Positions 48,184 through 61,000 of a stretch of DNA of 64,000 nt are shown one piece after another. This DNA is from Parascedosporium putredinis (taxonomy: Eukaryota > Ascomycota > Sordariomycetes > Microascales > Microascaceae). The number at the start of each line of letters is the position of its first letter. Within the stretch, counting starts at the first letter, position 1. The notes below the pieces were generated by a model. It worked only from the letters and a program-made list of their open reading frames with translations, was not told where the DNA came from and ran no database searches. Location: contig CASHTG010000001.1 of NCBI GenBank assembly GCA_949357655.1, positions 992,001-1,056,000 of the forward strand, written 5' to 3'. The translations under genes were made by a program, and so were the position numbers.

Positions 48184-51100
48184 CTGTGATTCCCTCTCGG
48201 TCGGTCCCCATAGATTCTAGCGCCAACCGAAAGGCGAGAATCCATCTATGGATCTACATACATACAAGCACAAACTAATGAGAGGCAAGGCGGCCGACAC
48301 AACGGGCGCCACTGCCATCATCTGCTTGACAAGTTTTCAACGCTGTCCTCTCGGAGTGCTCGTCGGGCCCACATGTAGCCACCACACTTAGTCGGAAATG
48401 TGAGGGGACAATGTATCGGGTCGTCGGCTGTCGAATCCGCACCTCACTAAATCCGAGTTCTCTTGGCCTCATTCATCAAAGCTTGCACCAACATCTCACA
48501 ATAAACCTATGCTGCTTCAAACAACAAATCGGAATATAACTAATACCACTTGCTCCGATTAAAGTGAAGGGTGAGAAAGGGGATGGATGGAGCGTGGGCA
48601 AGAAGGGGGCTTGATTCAAGATCAGATGAATGAAAGAGAGGGTTGCCACGAGGATGACAAGCCTTCCTTCTCCTCCCCTGGCCCACCAATCCCAACCTGG
48701 TGCGCCTCTTTTTACCTAGTATGGCAGGAGCTTAACAACTCGTATTTCGAGTGCGAGAGTTGCGGTCCACAGTTCGAGCCCATCAGCCTCACCGTTCACA
48801 GCAACGAAGGGCCCAGCACTCCGGCTATTGAATGCTTCATTTTACTTGCCCGTTATCAGATAAATCGGAGTCCACTCCCGTTTCGCCAGCGGATTCACGG
48901 GACCGTTTGCTCGGCCATCCTCCTTGCCGCCATGACTTGATGAGCCCGAAGAAAATCCAAGGCCTTCACCCTTGCGATCAATCATGCGCAAGTTCGAATC
49001 TTGACGGGAAGATTGTGGCTGGGGTGAATTGGGCTTAATGATCGACGAAAATCCGGCATTAGGTGGTAGAGAATTTTTGTTTTCTCATTTCGCTGAAGCT
49101 CTTCCTACGCGCGCTTCCGTCACCAACTTGACTGAGATACTTGCCCACTTTCGAATGGGGCTCGGCACATTTGATCCGCACCTTCCCCTCGGCTTCAGCA
49201 CTGACACTAGCATAGCCCCCGTCCCCGTGCCTTTGAGACAGCGTTGGGTCGGTCAGGGCCCCCTCGTCCAAAAGTTGTGAGTTATCCGGGTCAGGCCGGT
49301 CTGGATGACGCGAGCTCCTCAACCCCGACAGAGGGGAAAATACACTTGGACTAGCCAAAATCCACCCCCGTCAGGCACCGCGGAATAAGATGATCGATTG
49401 GCCCTTCTTCAATTTCTTTTTCTCAGGAACTCAAAAGGAGGGCTGTGCTTTTGAGTTGCCGACCAGCCCACACAAGCGTTGAGGCCGACTGCCGATACCT
49501 CCATGGCCTTGGAAACTAGCCATGGCAGGATTATGCACAACAGGAACTAGCCATGGGAAATCCAGGCAATATTGTTCCAGTCACACTGAGCTGCACCTTG
49601 CCCCGTATTCATGATTGAGCCACCCACGATCCACACCCTCACGGAAAGCGTGGGAGTCGCAAGTAACGCCAACAATGGGAGACGAGCTGTCTGCTCAGGC
49701 CACCTTCGGAATGGCTAGGACACCTCATTTCTCATTTTCAGAATCCGGGGTAAATCTGGAGAATATCGCATATTTTTCCCCGTGAAGAGAGTGAGGCGGC
49801 CCTGCCTCTCCTCGCAAGAACCTCCGTGCATCACTGACTATCGTCACTGAGAAACTATACCTCTAGGTTTTCATCGCCCACCACCACCAACAAAAAAAAT
49901 TAATAAATAAAATAAAATATTCATAAAAAGAAAGGCAACGGCCGTGGAAGCACGCAAAAGCACACCCACAGACTAGGTTCTTTGTTGAGCTTGCCGAGAA
50001 GGAGGGGCAAGCCACTCCATCATATCTGCGAAATTAATGTTTTGCGTTAGTGCAGCACAACTGATCAATTTGATGCTGGACCCAACAGGAGGGACCAGCT
50101 AAGTTTTGCCCGCCCGCACAGAATGGAGCACATCCTGCAAGGAGAACAATTGGTGGATGTGAATTTCTCTCGTGAGCCTCTCTCGCATAACTAGATTGCA
50201 CCAAGAAGGAACAGAGTGGTATCTTCCCCACACCGCAGCGCATTCTCCTACCATCAAAATTTCGGGAAGAGGGGACAAATACCGAATGCGGAACATCATT
50301 GATGCTCAGGAACAAGTACTTGACAACCCTGAGTAAGCCTCTTGAACCCTTCAAGACTACAAGATGCACTCAAAGGGGTGGGTGGGGGGACTTCAGCCTC
50401 GGCACAAGACCATACCTTCCATCCCTCGCCCGCTTCGCGCGGCCAGACATGTGGAGAAAATACTACGAGAGTCGCAACCCAGCGCCGTGTCAAAAGAATG
50501 GAAGAATGAGGGGAAAACAGTTAATGTCGACCCTAGCTATTTTTAGGGTTGGGGATTGATATTGCCATCAATCAAATCACCCGGAGAAAGGCCCACGCGG
50601 CTCCCTCCACCTCCACAAAACAGCTTCCCGTTCCCAGCTCGTCCTAGTGTACCGAGATCCCCTGCTCCTCACTGGACTGATTTGTCCACCATTCCATTTC
50701 TCCCGGTGTGCCAGGCCATGCTGACAATTCCGCGATCACGTCGCTGAATCAGGGCGAGCGAGCGACGTCCATGTAACGCTGACTCTAGATCCAAAGGAGA
50801 ATAGTCCGCAATCTCAGGTGCAAGCATGTACTGGGCTCAACTCATGCTGTGCTCAGGACCTGGGTGGTCAAGCAGGAACGAAGATGCACCACTCGCATGG
50901 TTCTCCGTCCAAGTGTATTGCCAAGAAGGTACCAGAAAAAATCGGTACCAGTAATTACAACCTTCAGAACGACCGGCCCTTGACGTGAGGGGCCAGCATA
51001 ATGCGATGGTATTATGATAATGCCATTTCGCTATCATCAGGGTTGTCACATATAGTTGAATGCAAGTGGTTCACTATGGGAGCGGGAAGCGGCTGGGCTC

Positions 51101-51913
51101 CATCCATCTGGTCTTTTTTCCCCGCTGTATTACACACAAGCCGGACCCTGGTGCCCTCCCGCCCCTTCCTCGGCCCCCTGATTGGCCATTACCCGCGCGT
51201 GGTTCGAGGAGCCGATGACGATGTAGAATCCCAAGCAACGTACTCCGGCTGTTGGAAATATTCCATTCATGGTACCTGACAGCCTTCTCAAGGACTTTGC
51301 GAGTAAAATCATCGGAAGAGCCTTCGTTGTTGATCCTTACCCTTGTCTATCCTTGACGGCACCTTCCACTTCGACTTCTTCGCATCGCTTCAACCCCGAA
51401 GAAGGACACACTAAAAAGCACCTTCCTTTTCAGAAACACGACTCTAAGAAAAATAGCGGAAGGGGCTGACGATGGAAATGGGTGTATTTGGCACTGATTC
51501 AGCATGATGCTTCTGTCCCAAGGTTTCTTCCGCTGGCCGCCCGCGGATAAGCTTTGAGTCCATGCAACATTGAACGGCTGCTCATCAACCATGGGCGCCG
51601 TTACAGCACAATCGCTTAATGGGAACCTCCTATTGCTGGGTTTTCTTCTCTTCTTTTCCTCGACCTGTATGGAAGGGGAGGGGGACTCAAGGCCTGCGCT
51701 AGTGCTCGCCGAGTGCCCGCACGCGGACACACAAAAGCAACAGATCCACCATGGAATCCTCGCAAAGAGCTTCGTGCGCTAAATACGCGGAAAATCGAAC
51801 CACTAGACTCGGTGGTTCAGTTGGTGGAAAGTCTTGCCACATGCCTTCACTGCAACAACAATGAGTGTCTCAAAGCCAGCGCCTCATCTCCTAAGGCCGA
51901 ACTTAAGCTTAAC

Positions 51914-51943
51914 AGCACCACCAGCACCACCAGCACCACCACC
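51914..51943. repeat. AGCACCACC 9-bp repeat (three copies)
   Basis: Three tandem AGCACCACC units followed by CACCCCACC, in a region with no supported coding frame. Confidence 0.9.
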
Positions 51944-52808
51944 CCACCACGGTGCCCCGTGGCGATTTATGTTCCTTGCACTCCGGGGTATTATCACCTA
52001 CACTGAAGGGGGCAGATTCCATCTCCTCCTGCCGCCTCCACTTCAACGAGCGAAGTCTTCGGCCAGCCTCATCCAAGCTAATCCGGTCGGATATACAGTC
52101 GTGCCAGCCAGGGTCACATTGCAATCATCTCATCATCAACACAATGCACTGTCGATCCGAGGATGGCTTGGCAGGGCCGGCTGCTGACAGGTTTGGGTCG
52201 TGGAAACCGGGCCTTGGGGCTCACTTGCAGGCAAGCGATGTCCTCACCACGCAATCGACGACAACTCCCTAGTGCTCCTTCGGCCCCGTGATCCTTTCCA
52301 TTCATGTCATTGCCAAATGATTTTCTCGCGCTACAAATAGTATATCTTATTGAAAGTGGTGTGTATGAAATATAAAATGGCACGAAGCCACCAGCACGAT
52401 CAATGGTCAATTTCTGAGGTTAGTTTCGCCAGCCGTTGATCAGGCGGCACACACATCGAAAACGAGCACGATCAGAGAGGGACGGGCGTCGAGCATTTGA
52501 CCTACATAGATACCGTCACAGACTTGTGTAGGTCGATAGATTTGGTATTAAACCAATGCTGGATTTTGCCTATCCCCCTCCCCCAGTGTCTAGCCCCATT
52601 CCGGCAGATAGATTCCTCGGCAATTCAGGCTGTATCGGTCAGCGCACCAAAGACTTATGCAGTCAATCAATGTGTAACCTGATTCTGGCCACCTCGCACC
52701 TGGTCAACGGTTCTGGTCCAGGACAGCACACCAGCCCTAACAACATGCGCTTATTTCTCCCGATGAGACTCTTGTCACAATCTTTGACCGTTCACGAGGC
52801 GGGCTTCC

Positions 52809-52827
52809 AAAAAAAAAAAAAAAAAAA
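52809..52827. repeat. Poly(A) run of 19
   Basis: Nineteen uninterrupted A on the + strand in non-coding sequence. Confidence 0.95.
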
Positions 52828-54714
52828 CAAAAAATCATACTGAAGGAGTAAACAGACAGTATGTTTCTCGTGTCCGACCTAGTAAGTGTACGGTACGAAC
52901 TACGAATCACACTAGTTGAACATGTCAAATCTTGAAGCTGGGTCGTCTTCACCGTTAGGCTTGGGAAACGCCCATCGAGACTAGCCGTAATACTATAAGT
53001 CCACTACCCTCCCCAAAGCCATCCTTGAGGCACATGACGCGGTCTTCTCCTCAGCTCCCATTTATTAGGGCCGAGGCTATCCCAGGTGGGAACTTCCCTC
53101 TTTTCCCCGTCTCTTGAAGGGCCTGTGAGCTATTGCGTTACTCATTTTGTCTAGGAGAGTAAGGTGCGGCAGTGTGATGTTGGTGCCGCGCTGGTACCAG
53201 CCAGTATTAGAAGGGCAGATCATCCAGCCTGCTGCAGGAGCTTCCTGTTAAAGAGAATGGGGTTTGGTTCCGAGACTCGCTGCGGAAAAGCATTTACGCG
53301 AGCTCGTATCTGTGGTCATTGTTTCTTATTGATTTCATGTTCTCCATTTTCATCGGGCCTTTGGCTTGTCGGGCCCCCTTTGGAGTGGTACAATGTTCGT
53401 GGGGGCCGCTCTGGGGGTTGATCTCAGCTAGTTTTAACCTCAGGCGACAACACACAATGTTCGCTCGTTTGAGTGTGATCAAGCCTGCTCGCCCCTCTTC
53501 AAAGATCGGGAGAGGCAGGCAAGGTATGGAGGGTGCCAAGGTCAGGATGGGTGGGCTGTAGCCAATAGAAGGGTTGTTATGAGCATTTAGTTAATATTTC
53601 ACTTGGGCCCGGCCATCGCCCTTATTAAGGGCCGACGGTGGTGGTGATCATAAAGTGACCAACACCACACCCGGCTGGGACCCACCCGACACTAATAAGT
53701 TGCTTAACCCTAGAGTGATCAATTGATGCGGCTCTGTCTCCGAGTTCCCTTATTTTCCCTGCGCGTGTGCGTCGCGAAAATCAACCGTGAGCCGGGCCAC
53801 GCTTCAGAGAAAGTATTTCGGACACAGAGAGGGGAGGTGGAGGTATGGAAGAAGCGCCGCTCTCCAACGTCTTGCGAGGCAGAGGCTTCTCCAAACGACG
53901 GGCGAATACCCCAAGCCGAGAACTGAGCGGCTCGTAATTAAGTGGGCAAATGAGGGGCTAACAGGAATGCGGAAGTGAATTCTGGAGGGGCTTCAATTCT
54001 AATTAAAGTAACATCGCATAGCTGACGGGATTTAAACGACGGTGCAGGTGAAATCATAACCGACGACCATAAACTACCACACCTCTTCTAACCCTCGGAA
54101 TCTTGTTTGCCCTCGTCATGCGGCATTCTTATCCTCGTGGTTGGCATGGGACCAGGCTTCCTCCTCCGTCTTCCTTGTATGTTCATGTCAGATTTGGAGA
54201 ATGGAGAGGAAACGCCGCTTAGGATTGTGAATATAGGACGGGCACCATGACATGACCATCCACGCCGCACACGAGAGCCACTCTACCGACAAGCTTGCCC
54301 AGCACCCAGCGCTCTCTCGATACCATCAGGTCTTGGGTCATTGGCACCCAGCTGGCGCCGGTGGGAAGCTAGGCCTGCCTGATGGCAATACGCACATCTC
54401 CGTCCGATCTACAGGATCGTTTATATACGTGCTCCCACTACCTCGGTAGGGGAGGCGTCCCAAAGCTTTTGAGGGGCCTTCATGGTAATATTTACTAAGA
54501 TCGAAAAACGGCAAGAGATGGGATCCATGGGGTGCTTCGTAATGAGCAAGTGCAGATTCCAAGACATCGCCCCTTTGCCGAAACCGAGACTCGCGGCACA
54601 AGAGGCTAGCGCCGAGTGCCGTTTACGTGCGGGGATCATGTGAGTTGAGAGTATGTCTCTCCAAAAATCATCATCATCATCATAATAAACAGTCTATGGC
54701 TTGGTTATGAGCAT

Positions 54715-54741
54715 GGGAGGGAGGGAGGGCGGGCGGGCGGG
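54715..54741 (+). repeat. Seven GGG tracts, G-quadruplex-type array
   Basis: GGGA units change to GGGC units, giving seven consecutive GGG tracts with one-base loops. A further GGGG lies at 54747-54750. This satisfies the classic G3 N1-7 quadruplex rule. Confidence 0.93.
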
Positions 54742-54779
54742 CGGCTGGGGTTTCTACTTTGACAGCACAGTCGGGTTTC

Positions 54780-54800
54780 TTTTTTTTTTTTTTTTTTTTT
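54780..54800. repeat. Poly(T) run of 21
   Basis: Twenty-one uninterrupted T on the + strand, 38 bases after the G-tract array. It is followed by CTTTTTG. Confidence 0.95.
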
Positions 54801-57570
54801 CTTTTTGTGGCCTAGGTGTGCCGAGCTTGCACTTCCACGTCAACAAGACAAGGGTGCATTGACACCTATCAATTGATGGGCGCCCAGCCCCTGTAGATGA
54901 GGGTTTTCACAGCCTGTGCAAGTCGATCAACGGGATGCGAGCCAACCCTGTAATGAAGATCATGACCGCAAACCTACCTTATTTTGCACACTAGCCGCAA
55001 ATGTGTGCCGCCATGCCAATGGGGCTTTTAAGACGGTGGTGGATACTTTGATTAAGCGCAACGGCTGAGAGAGCATTTGTTCTACATCCACGTAGGCCCT
55101 AGTGTAGTCTCCGCCTGTGACCCTTCATCGGGACGAAGGTGAAGGGAACCGGGAGACGTCAAGACAATACAATGTAGGGGTCAAGCCTCGTGCATCTCGA
55201 TTGAACTCGATCACGAAGAGAGCACGGCTCTTCGAAGGCGATTTACAATGGGCAGTGAAGTGTCGATCGGGGTGCGGGACAACTTGGCCTGAGAGGCAAG
55301 CGAATACCGCCCTACAGTTCACCTCCAGTGTGCCTCCGCTTCCTCCCATGCCTTGATTTGGTTTCGGATTTATTATCAAACAGTAGGCTGGTTTCTTCCT
55401 GAGGAGTGGATCAGCCTGGCTTGGCCGGCAAATCTGCATCTCAAAGAAGGGCGAGTCAGCAGTGCCGTCTCTCCTCCTCGGCACTTGTTTTATTAGTCTC
55501 GTTGAATGCTCGCTTCACCGCTGATGATCAAGGTAGAGGGTGCACAAGGCAGAATGGAGGGTGCAAGCTCCCTTCCAAGGATCAATCAACAGTCCCTTGT
55601 TTTTTTCTTCCCTCCTACGCTCTTCCGTTTATTGTTCTTCTTTCCTTTAAGGGAGATGGGGTGGAGGTTCAAGCAATTTCAAGAGCAAACCTTTTCTGAC
55701 AGAGGCTTGGGTTGGCGCTACTCTGACCCCGGTCCTTCTATGGACCTTCTCCGGTGACACTGACCAAGAGGTTTTCGCTAACGGAAGATTTCAGAAGCTA
55801 ATTGTTGTGGGCGTGAGGCGTGTCGCGGTGTGGCGTCACGCAGCTAGGATGGCAATCCCTCAAGTTTTGGATGGCATATAGGCACATATTGAATATACAA
55901 GTATTCAGGAATGCAGACGACAGCAGGGGGTTTCTTTTTTCTTTCCTTTTTCAATCGGTAATGATGGCCGGTATATTCGGCATTATAAGAACGCGGCAGT
56001 CGTGCGGTCTTCGATATGGACAGCCATTGCTGTGATATAGCCTAAGGCTCTTTCGATTTGGGAAACTTGGATCACAGAAATATTGTGTTACATGCATTGT
56101 GGACCAGGGGATGGAAATGACGCGACGGGCCCGGCTTTGACGGGAATGGGCCGAGGGGGTCCGGGGATTCTCGACGAAGCGCGGCATGGAATTGATGGTT
56201 AAATGGCATGTGGCTTCAAATATTGGCCGGGCCGGTTGACGGGCCTATACGTGGACACAATGGACCGTCGCGATGGGTAAAACCGATGTGCCTCCATTCA
56301 GAAACCCTTCCACATTTCCTTTGGGCCAGATGGCTGACTGCATTGTCCCGGCCGTCGAAGAAGCGGTGCTCCATGGCTCCCCGAGCCGTGGCCTACCCGA
56401 CGGGTCGTAACTGGATTGATTCATCAGCCAATTTTTTTGATATGGTTAGGCTGCTGTTTGATATAGGCATCGAGACTCGGGCGGCTGAACGAGAGAAAAA
56501 GGAAAAAAAAAGGGACAATAATAGAGTGCGAGAGAGATGGGGAGATTTGGGTGCGAGAGAGAGAAGTTGCGGCTCGCTGCGAAGGTGCCGGCTACAATTT
56601 CTCCACCCGTTCCTAGTCGGTGAATATGGCGAAAGAGATATAGCAGGCTTTTGCGTGTGGATATATATTTAGAATTTAGTCATATATCTGAATTTATGTA
56701 CACTTATAGAACAGATCGATACCTGTCGCCGTGTATGGTACTGGACCGCGCCAATTTGATGCCGCGCGAAGCCCTAAGGGTGAACGGGTGCGCGGAGGGT
56801 GCATGGCTTGGGTTCGGGCCCCGATAAACGAGGGTGGGCTATCGCTCGGGGTTGTCGGTGAACGGAGGGGCATGCAAACTTCATGGTGAATGAGGGTTTG
56901 GAAACAGCATCCACTCCTGGAAGCCTAGATGGCTGGCCGCCTTTGTACCAGTATCTATAAGATGTACTCTCGTAGCCTGAGGCAAGGTAAACCTCGACGT
57001 CCACACTGGCTGCACGTTGAACAGAGAACAACATCACCACGGGAAATTCCATCGATATTGAGGAGGCTTCTGAGAAGCAGAGGCCGATGGTGAAGGTGAC
57101 TTGGCATCGCAGAAAATGAAATTTCAAGATTCATAGCTTTTAGATTGTTTGTGAAACTACGCAAGGCGCGATGCCATGCTGGCTGTGGTTTGTTCAAAAG
57201 CCAGCACAGATTACATATGTAGTAAGGGCCAAATGTTTCAAAGATAAAGCCTCAGTAAACGTCAACGGAAGAAGGCACCGTCGGCAAGGGCCAACTTTTG
57301 TTGTTTTGTATATGCCGGTCTGATATGGATTAATAACTGTGGTGTTATTTGAAAGTATCGAGCTGATGGAGTGCATCACGCACTGAATGTGCCTCGTTCA
57401 CATCAAATCATGCCCAACGGATCAATGTGATCAATTGATCAGATAGATCCATCGACAATGAGCGCATGGCCCCTGGGATACCATTCCGGCCTCATGCCTT
57501 CATCAAATACGTATCCTGCGGGCGTGATAGATAATAGTCGGCGACTAGCAATGATGACAATACGGAGATA

Positions 57571-57612
57571 CATCCAATGGATCCATTGGATGGATGGATG
57601 GATGGATGTATT
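57571..57612. repeat. Perfect 22-bp palindrome followed by GGAT repeats
   Basis: Bases 57571-57592 are identical to their own reverse complement (arms CATCCAATGGA). They contain inverted CCAAT/ATTGG pentamers around a GGATCC core. GGAT tetranucleotides continue to about 57608. Confidence 0.96.
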
Positions 57613-58008
57613 GATCCAATTGGTATGAGACCCTCTCCCTTGGTGCCATGGTCGCTGGCAGCGGGAGACGGCATCATTTCGATCCATCTTGTTTCCGCGC
57701 TGTACTTGGTGCGCAATCGCGAGTCAATTGTCACCGGGAGTTGACCCAATGCCTCTGACGGACGAGTTGCCGAGTGAAGCAATATGCATCTAGAAAACAC
57801 TTGGAAGATGGCTCGCTCCTTCTGCAACAATATGTTCCCATTCCGACAAGCAATGTCCCATTGATGGAAGCCTACGTTATTGGGGCTCGTCGTGTCTGAG
57901 GTGCCATGGCCTCACGGGGCACGCTGGTTGTTGCACTGGGAACTCGGCCCTTCATTCCAACACGATGGGAGGGATCAATTTGGATCCAGGCTGGACCCCA
58001 GGTCATGG

Positions 58009-58035
58009 TTTAATGGGTTTAATGGGTTTAATGGG
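58009..58035 (+). repeat. Three TTTAATGGG 9-bp tandem repeats
   Basis: Three exact TTTAATGGG units end in an extra G. They are superficially like a telomere repeat but too short and irregular to be one. Confidence 0.95.
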
Positions 58036-61000
58036 GATGAAAGCTGGACTGGGGGTTTGTGGTGGGGGTAAGCAACGCACCGTTACATCAATTATTTTGG
58101 GAGTTGAGCGAAATCCACGCCCAGCCAACATCAATGATCCAAGTACGACCTCGGCGCGTCCAGGGATGGCGCTTTCCCGGGGCTTATGCCAGAGCATTAA
58201 GTTACTTTATTATGCCAGCAATCTGATCGCCGAGATGTAATCAACGAAAATGGGAGCCTCGATCTCATACTTGTTCTTTTCGATCGAACAATCTTCTCTC
58301 CGAGGAGAGGCGACCAAGCTCCTCCATCTCCACCATCTCCCCTAAGCAAGCCATCGTAACCCTGGCCTGCCACTCGTCCGTCCTGTTGACAAGCCTAGTC
58401 CCCCACACCATGAGCTGTCTACCTAGCAATGGTTCGATTTGTTGGCTAGCATCTTCATCCATCAATCTCTCTGGATTGATCCTTCCAAAAATTATTTGCA
58501 CTGAACCCTTGAGACCACACCCCCCAACGATCATCTCCCACCACAACCTTTGGCCGGGACCGTTGGCGAATGAGCCAGATCGGCTTCTAGTCGTCCCCAC
58601 CCTCGACACCAAGTTAATTTTTCTTCTCTCCCTCTCTTTGTGCTCGGCCTTACAGACAGCCCAGTTGACATCGGACGTGCTAAAAAGAGACTCCACAATG
58701 GAGGGACCCAAACGATGCAGAGGACAAGGGAGATTTCTCAATGCGGGAGTTTAGGGCCGATAATTCCTGCAAGCTTCGATCAGCGTACGAAGTACTTGTA
58801 CACCACACCACCTGTCGACCTGGCTGTGCACGTTAGTGACAAGACAGAGCCCTGTGCGCGGTTGCAAATGGCGGACAGAGTGGTGGTCGCGTTGAACCGA
58901 GAGCAGAAATCCTGGGCCACATGTTCGCCTATCCAAGGTTTTCACATCCCCAATTCGGCGTTCTGCGCTGGTAGCTCGGCCTTGATGGTTTTGCGTCGTT
59001 GCATTCTCTGCAGGGGCGCAAGGAAAGGCCCTTGTGCAGGATGACCAAACCCAGCAAACGGATGGGTATTCACAAGAAATCCTTCAATCCTGGGCCTTTT
59101 CGGGTTCTCGTTTCCATCATTCTCCGATATCTGTTTCCTCGGTACCGCCGCCGAACTCATCACCCCGAGTCCTCCTCGTTTCCACGTGCTAATGCCCTTT
59201 GGTGTTCATCGCTATTATTTATGAATGGAGCAGATGCAGCCAGCGCCTTTTTGTTTTCGGTATGACCTGAATAGGAAGGTAGTGACGACTGGCGAAGGAA
59301 ATGCTGCGCATCGCGCTGGCATGCAAACGACAGCGTGCATTACTCCATCGAGCTGAGACTCGAAATAAAAACCCGGCATCGCACGGAGCTACGCGAGCTA
59401 GCTTCTCCAGCGAGGCGTCAAGGTCAACGAAGGAACATTGAACCTGGCCCCATTCTGCAGATGGCCAGCCACCGACTCACTTGGGAACCAGGATGATGGT
59501 AGCATCTATTAGTTCGAGAAGTCTGAGGGATGGTGCCCGCTGAGAACGGCAAAGGAGGCTAACGTTGCTTGTTGGTCTAAGTGGAGACTAGCTTGGTGAC
59601 AGGTCTCGAGAAGAGGTTGTGAGGGGGGTTAGTCGGCGCTGGTGAAATCACTGGTGTCCATCCCCATCAACACCAATTTTCGGTCCGCGCTGGCCCCTGG
59701 GGAGCCAGACGGAAAGAAGGGTTTACGCCAAGGTGAGGACATTCACCGGGCGACCCACTCGGGCGTGGGTGTTGCGAATGCGCCTCCCCCATATCATCTT
59801 CTTTCCGGCAATCACGGAAACGCCAAAGGAAATCGCATGGCAAGTTCCGCTTGGAGGGTTTCTCGAGTAGCACTGATCACAAAGGATGCACACCAGCCCC
59901 GATGGCGACGGGCAGGGACTCATGCCCTCATCAAATAATCTAAAATGAGTGCTCGAGCTGGGCATTGGCTACCCCACATGGTGCTTGGTCGGCTTCAGGG
60001 CTCTTCAGAGGACTACCGACATAATCGTGCGATACTACATCATGCCAACGGGCTACTAGTCCCGTCCTGTGACTGTCACACGCTTCACAGGGTGTTGCTC
60101 GCTTGGAAATGGCGAGTCGTACCCCCGAGAACGAGAGGAGCTTGCGAGATGATGGCTGCAGAGCAGGGCCGAGAAAGGCTGGCCAAGAGAGGCAGCAGTG
60201 CGGCCACGGAAGAACGACGAGTCCGAAGCGGAGCCTTCCTTGATTCTACTTCGTACCTCAGTCTCGGCGGTTTCGCTTTTTCCCTCTCCTTTCTCACAGA
60301 CTCGCAGGTTCTGTACGTAATACCTCGGGGTATGGGCGAGGCAACCACGGAAGAGAATGGTCCCGACACGGCGGCCGAGAAAACGGCCGAGCTTGTCTCC
60401 AGCACTCTTGATCCTACTCCGTCATTCGATGGCGTTACACTTTCCGACTCACTGAGAGATGCTTACTTTGATCGTTCCTCTCGGTGGAGAAGTGAATGAG
60501 TGGAGAGGTGGGGAAAGTGGAAGGAAGAGGGAAAAAAAAAAAAGGGGGGGAGGGGTGTCTTGGCTAACGACTACCGGAAAGGTTTGATCGCATCCTTTGA
60601 TAGCCTTGATGATAAGTGCACTCCACACGCAACTTCGGCAAATCTTTGAGTATCAAAGGCCCTGCCCTCTTTACTACGGCGCTAGCCCTGACAATCGTTC
60701 CATTCTCCTCAACCCTGGAAGTGAAATGTGGCTCTTTCTTCCAAGGGCCAACCGATAATACTCTCCAAGACGACAAAAGCGACTACGGACACAAAAGCTC
60801 CTCGCACGAACGATGCCCTTATTCACGAAGTGACACAAACACGACTCTCCCTGATGAGAATGGAAGAGGCGGCTTGTGAAAGATTAGGTTGGGAGGTTTA
60901 CGAGATGGCTTGGGGTCTGCCACAAGATCGGCCCAGCTTTCAAGCCACGCCAGTTAGACATACCGGTAGTCTCCAAGTTGGCGTCAATACGCACGCACAT

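Larger units (their letters stand above)
47001..54600. other. Gene desert, part 2: no recognisable gene
   Basis: No conserved protein was found on either strand. Contents: CTCAAAG tandem units (47142-47169), an isolated 73-codon frame at 47962-48183 (-), a repeated AACTAGCCATGG (about 49516 and 49545), an A/T-rich patch (49893-49928), a G-rich run GGGGTGGGTGGGGGG (about 50376-50390), an AGCACCACC repeat (51914-51943) and a 19-A run (52809-52827). Confidence 0.55.

Noticed and set aside
48965..49015. Box B-like GTTCGAATC
   Set aside because: No matching box A or acceptor stem upstream.
51790..51850. tRNA-Gly-like string (TCGGTGGTTCAGTTGG) and GAACCAC/GTGGTTC hairpin
   Set aside because: The start looks like a tRNA D-arm, but the anticodon and T-arms do not fold. 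The inverted repeat is only 7 bp. Treated as chance or a tRNA-derived relic.
58009..58035. Telomere-like TTTAATGGG repeats
   Set aside because: Only three 9-bp units, unlike the TTAGGG repeat of filamentous fungi.
59945..60499. 184-codon plus-strand ORF
   Set aside because: No motif, basic/Ser-rich composition, and an overlapping long frame on the other strand; consistent with chance in GC-balanced DNA.
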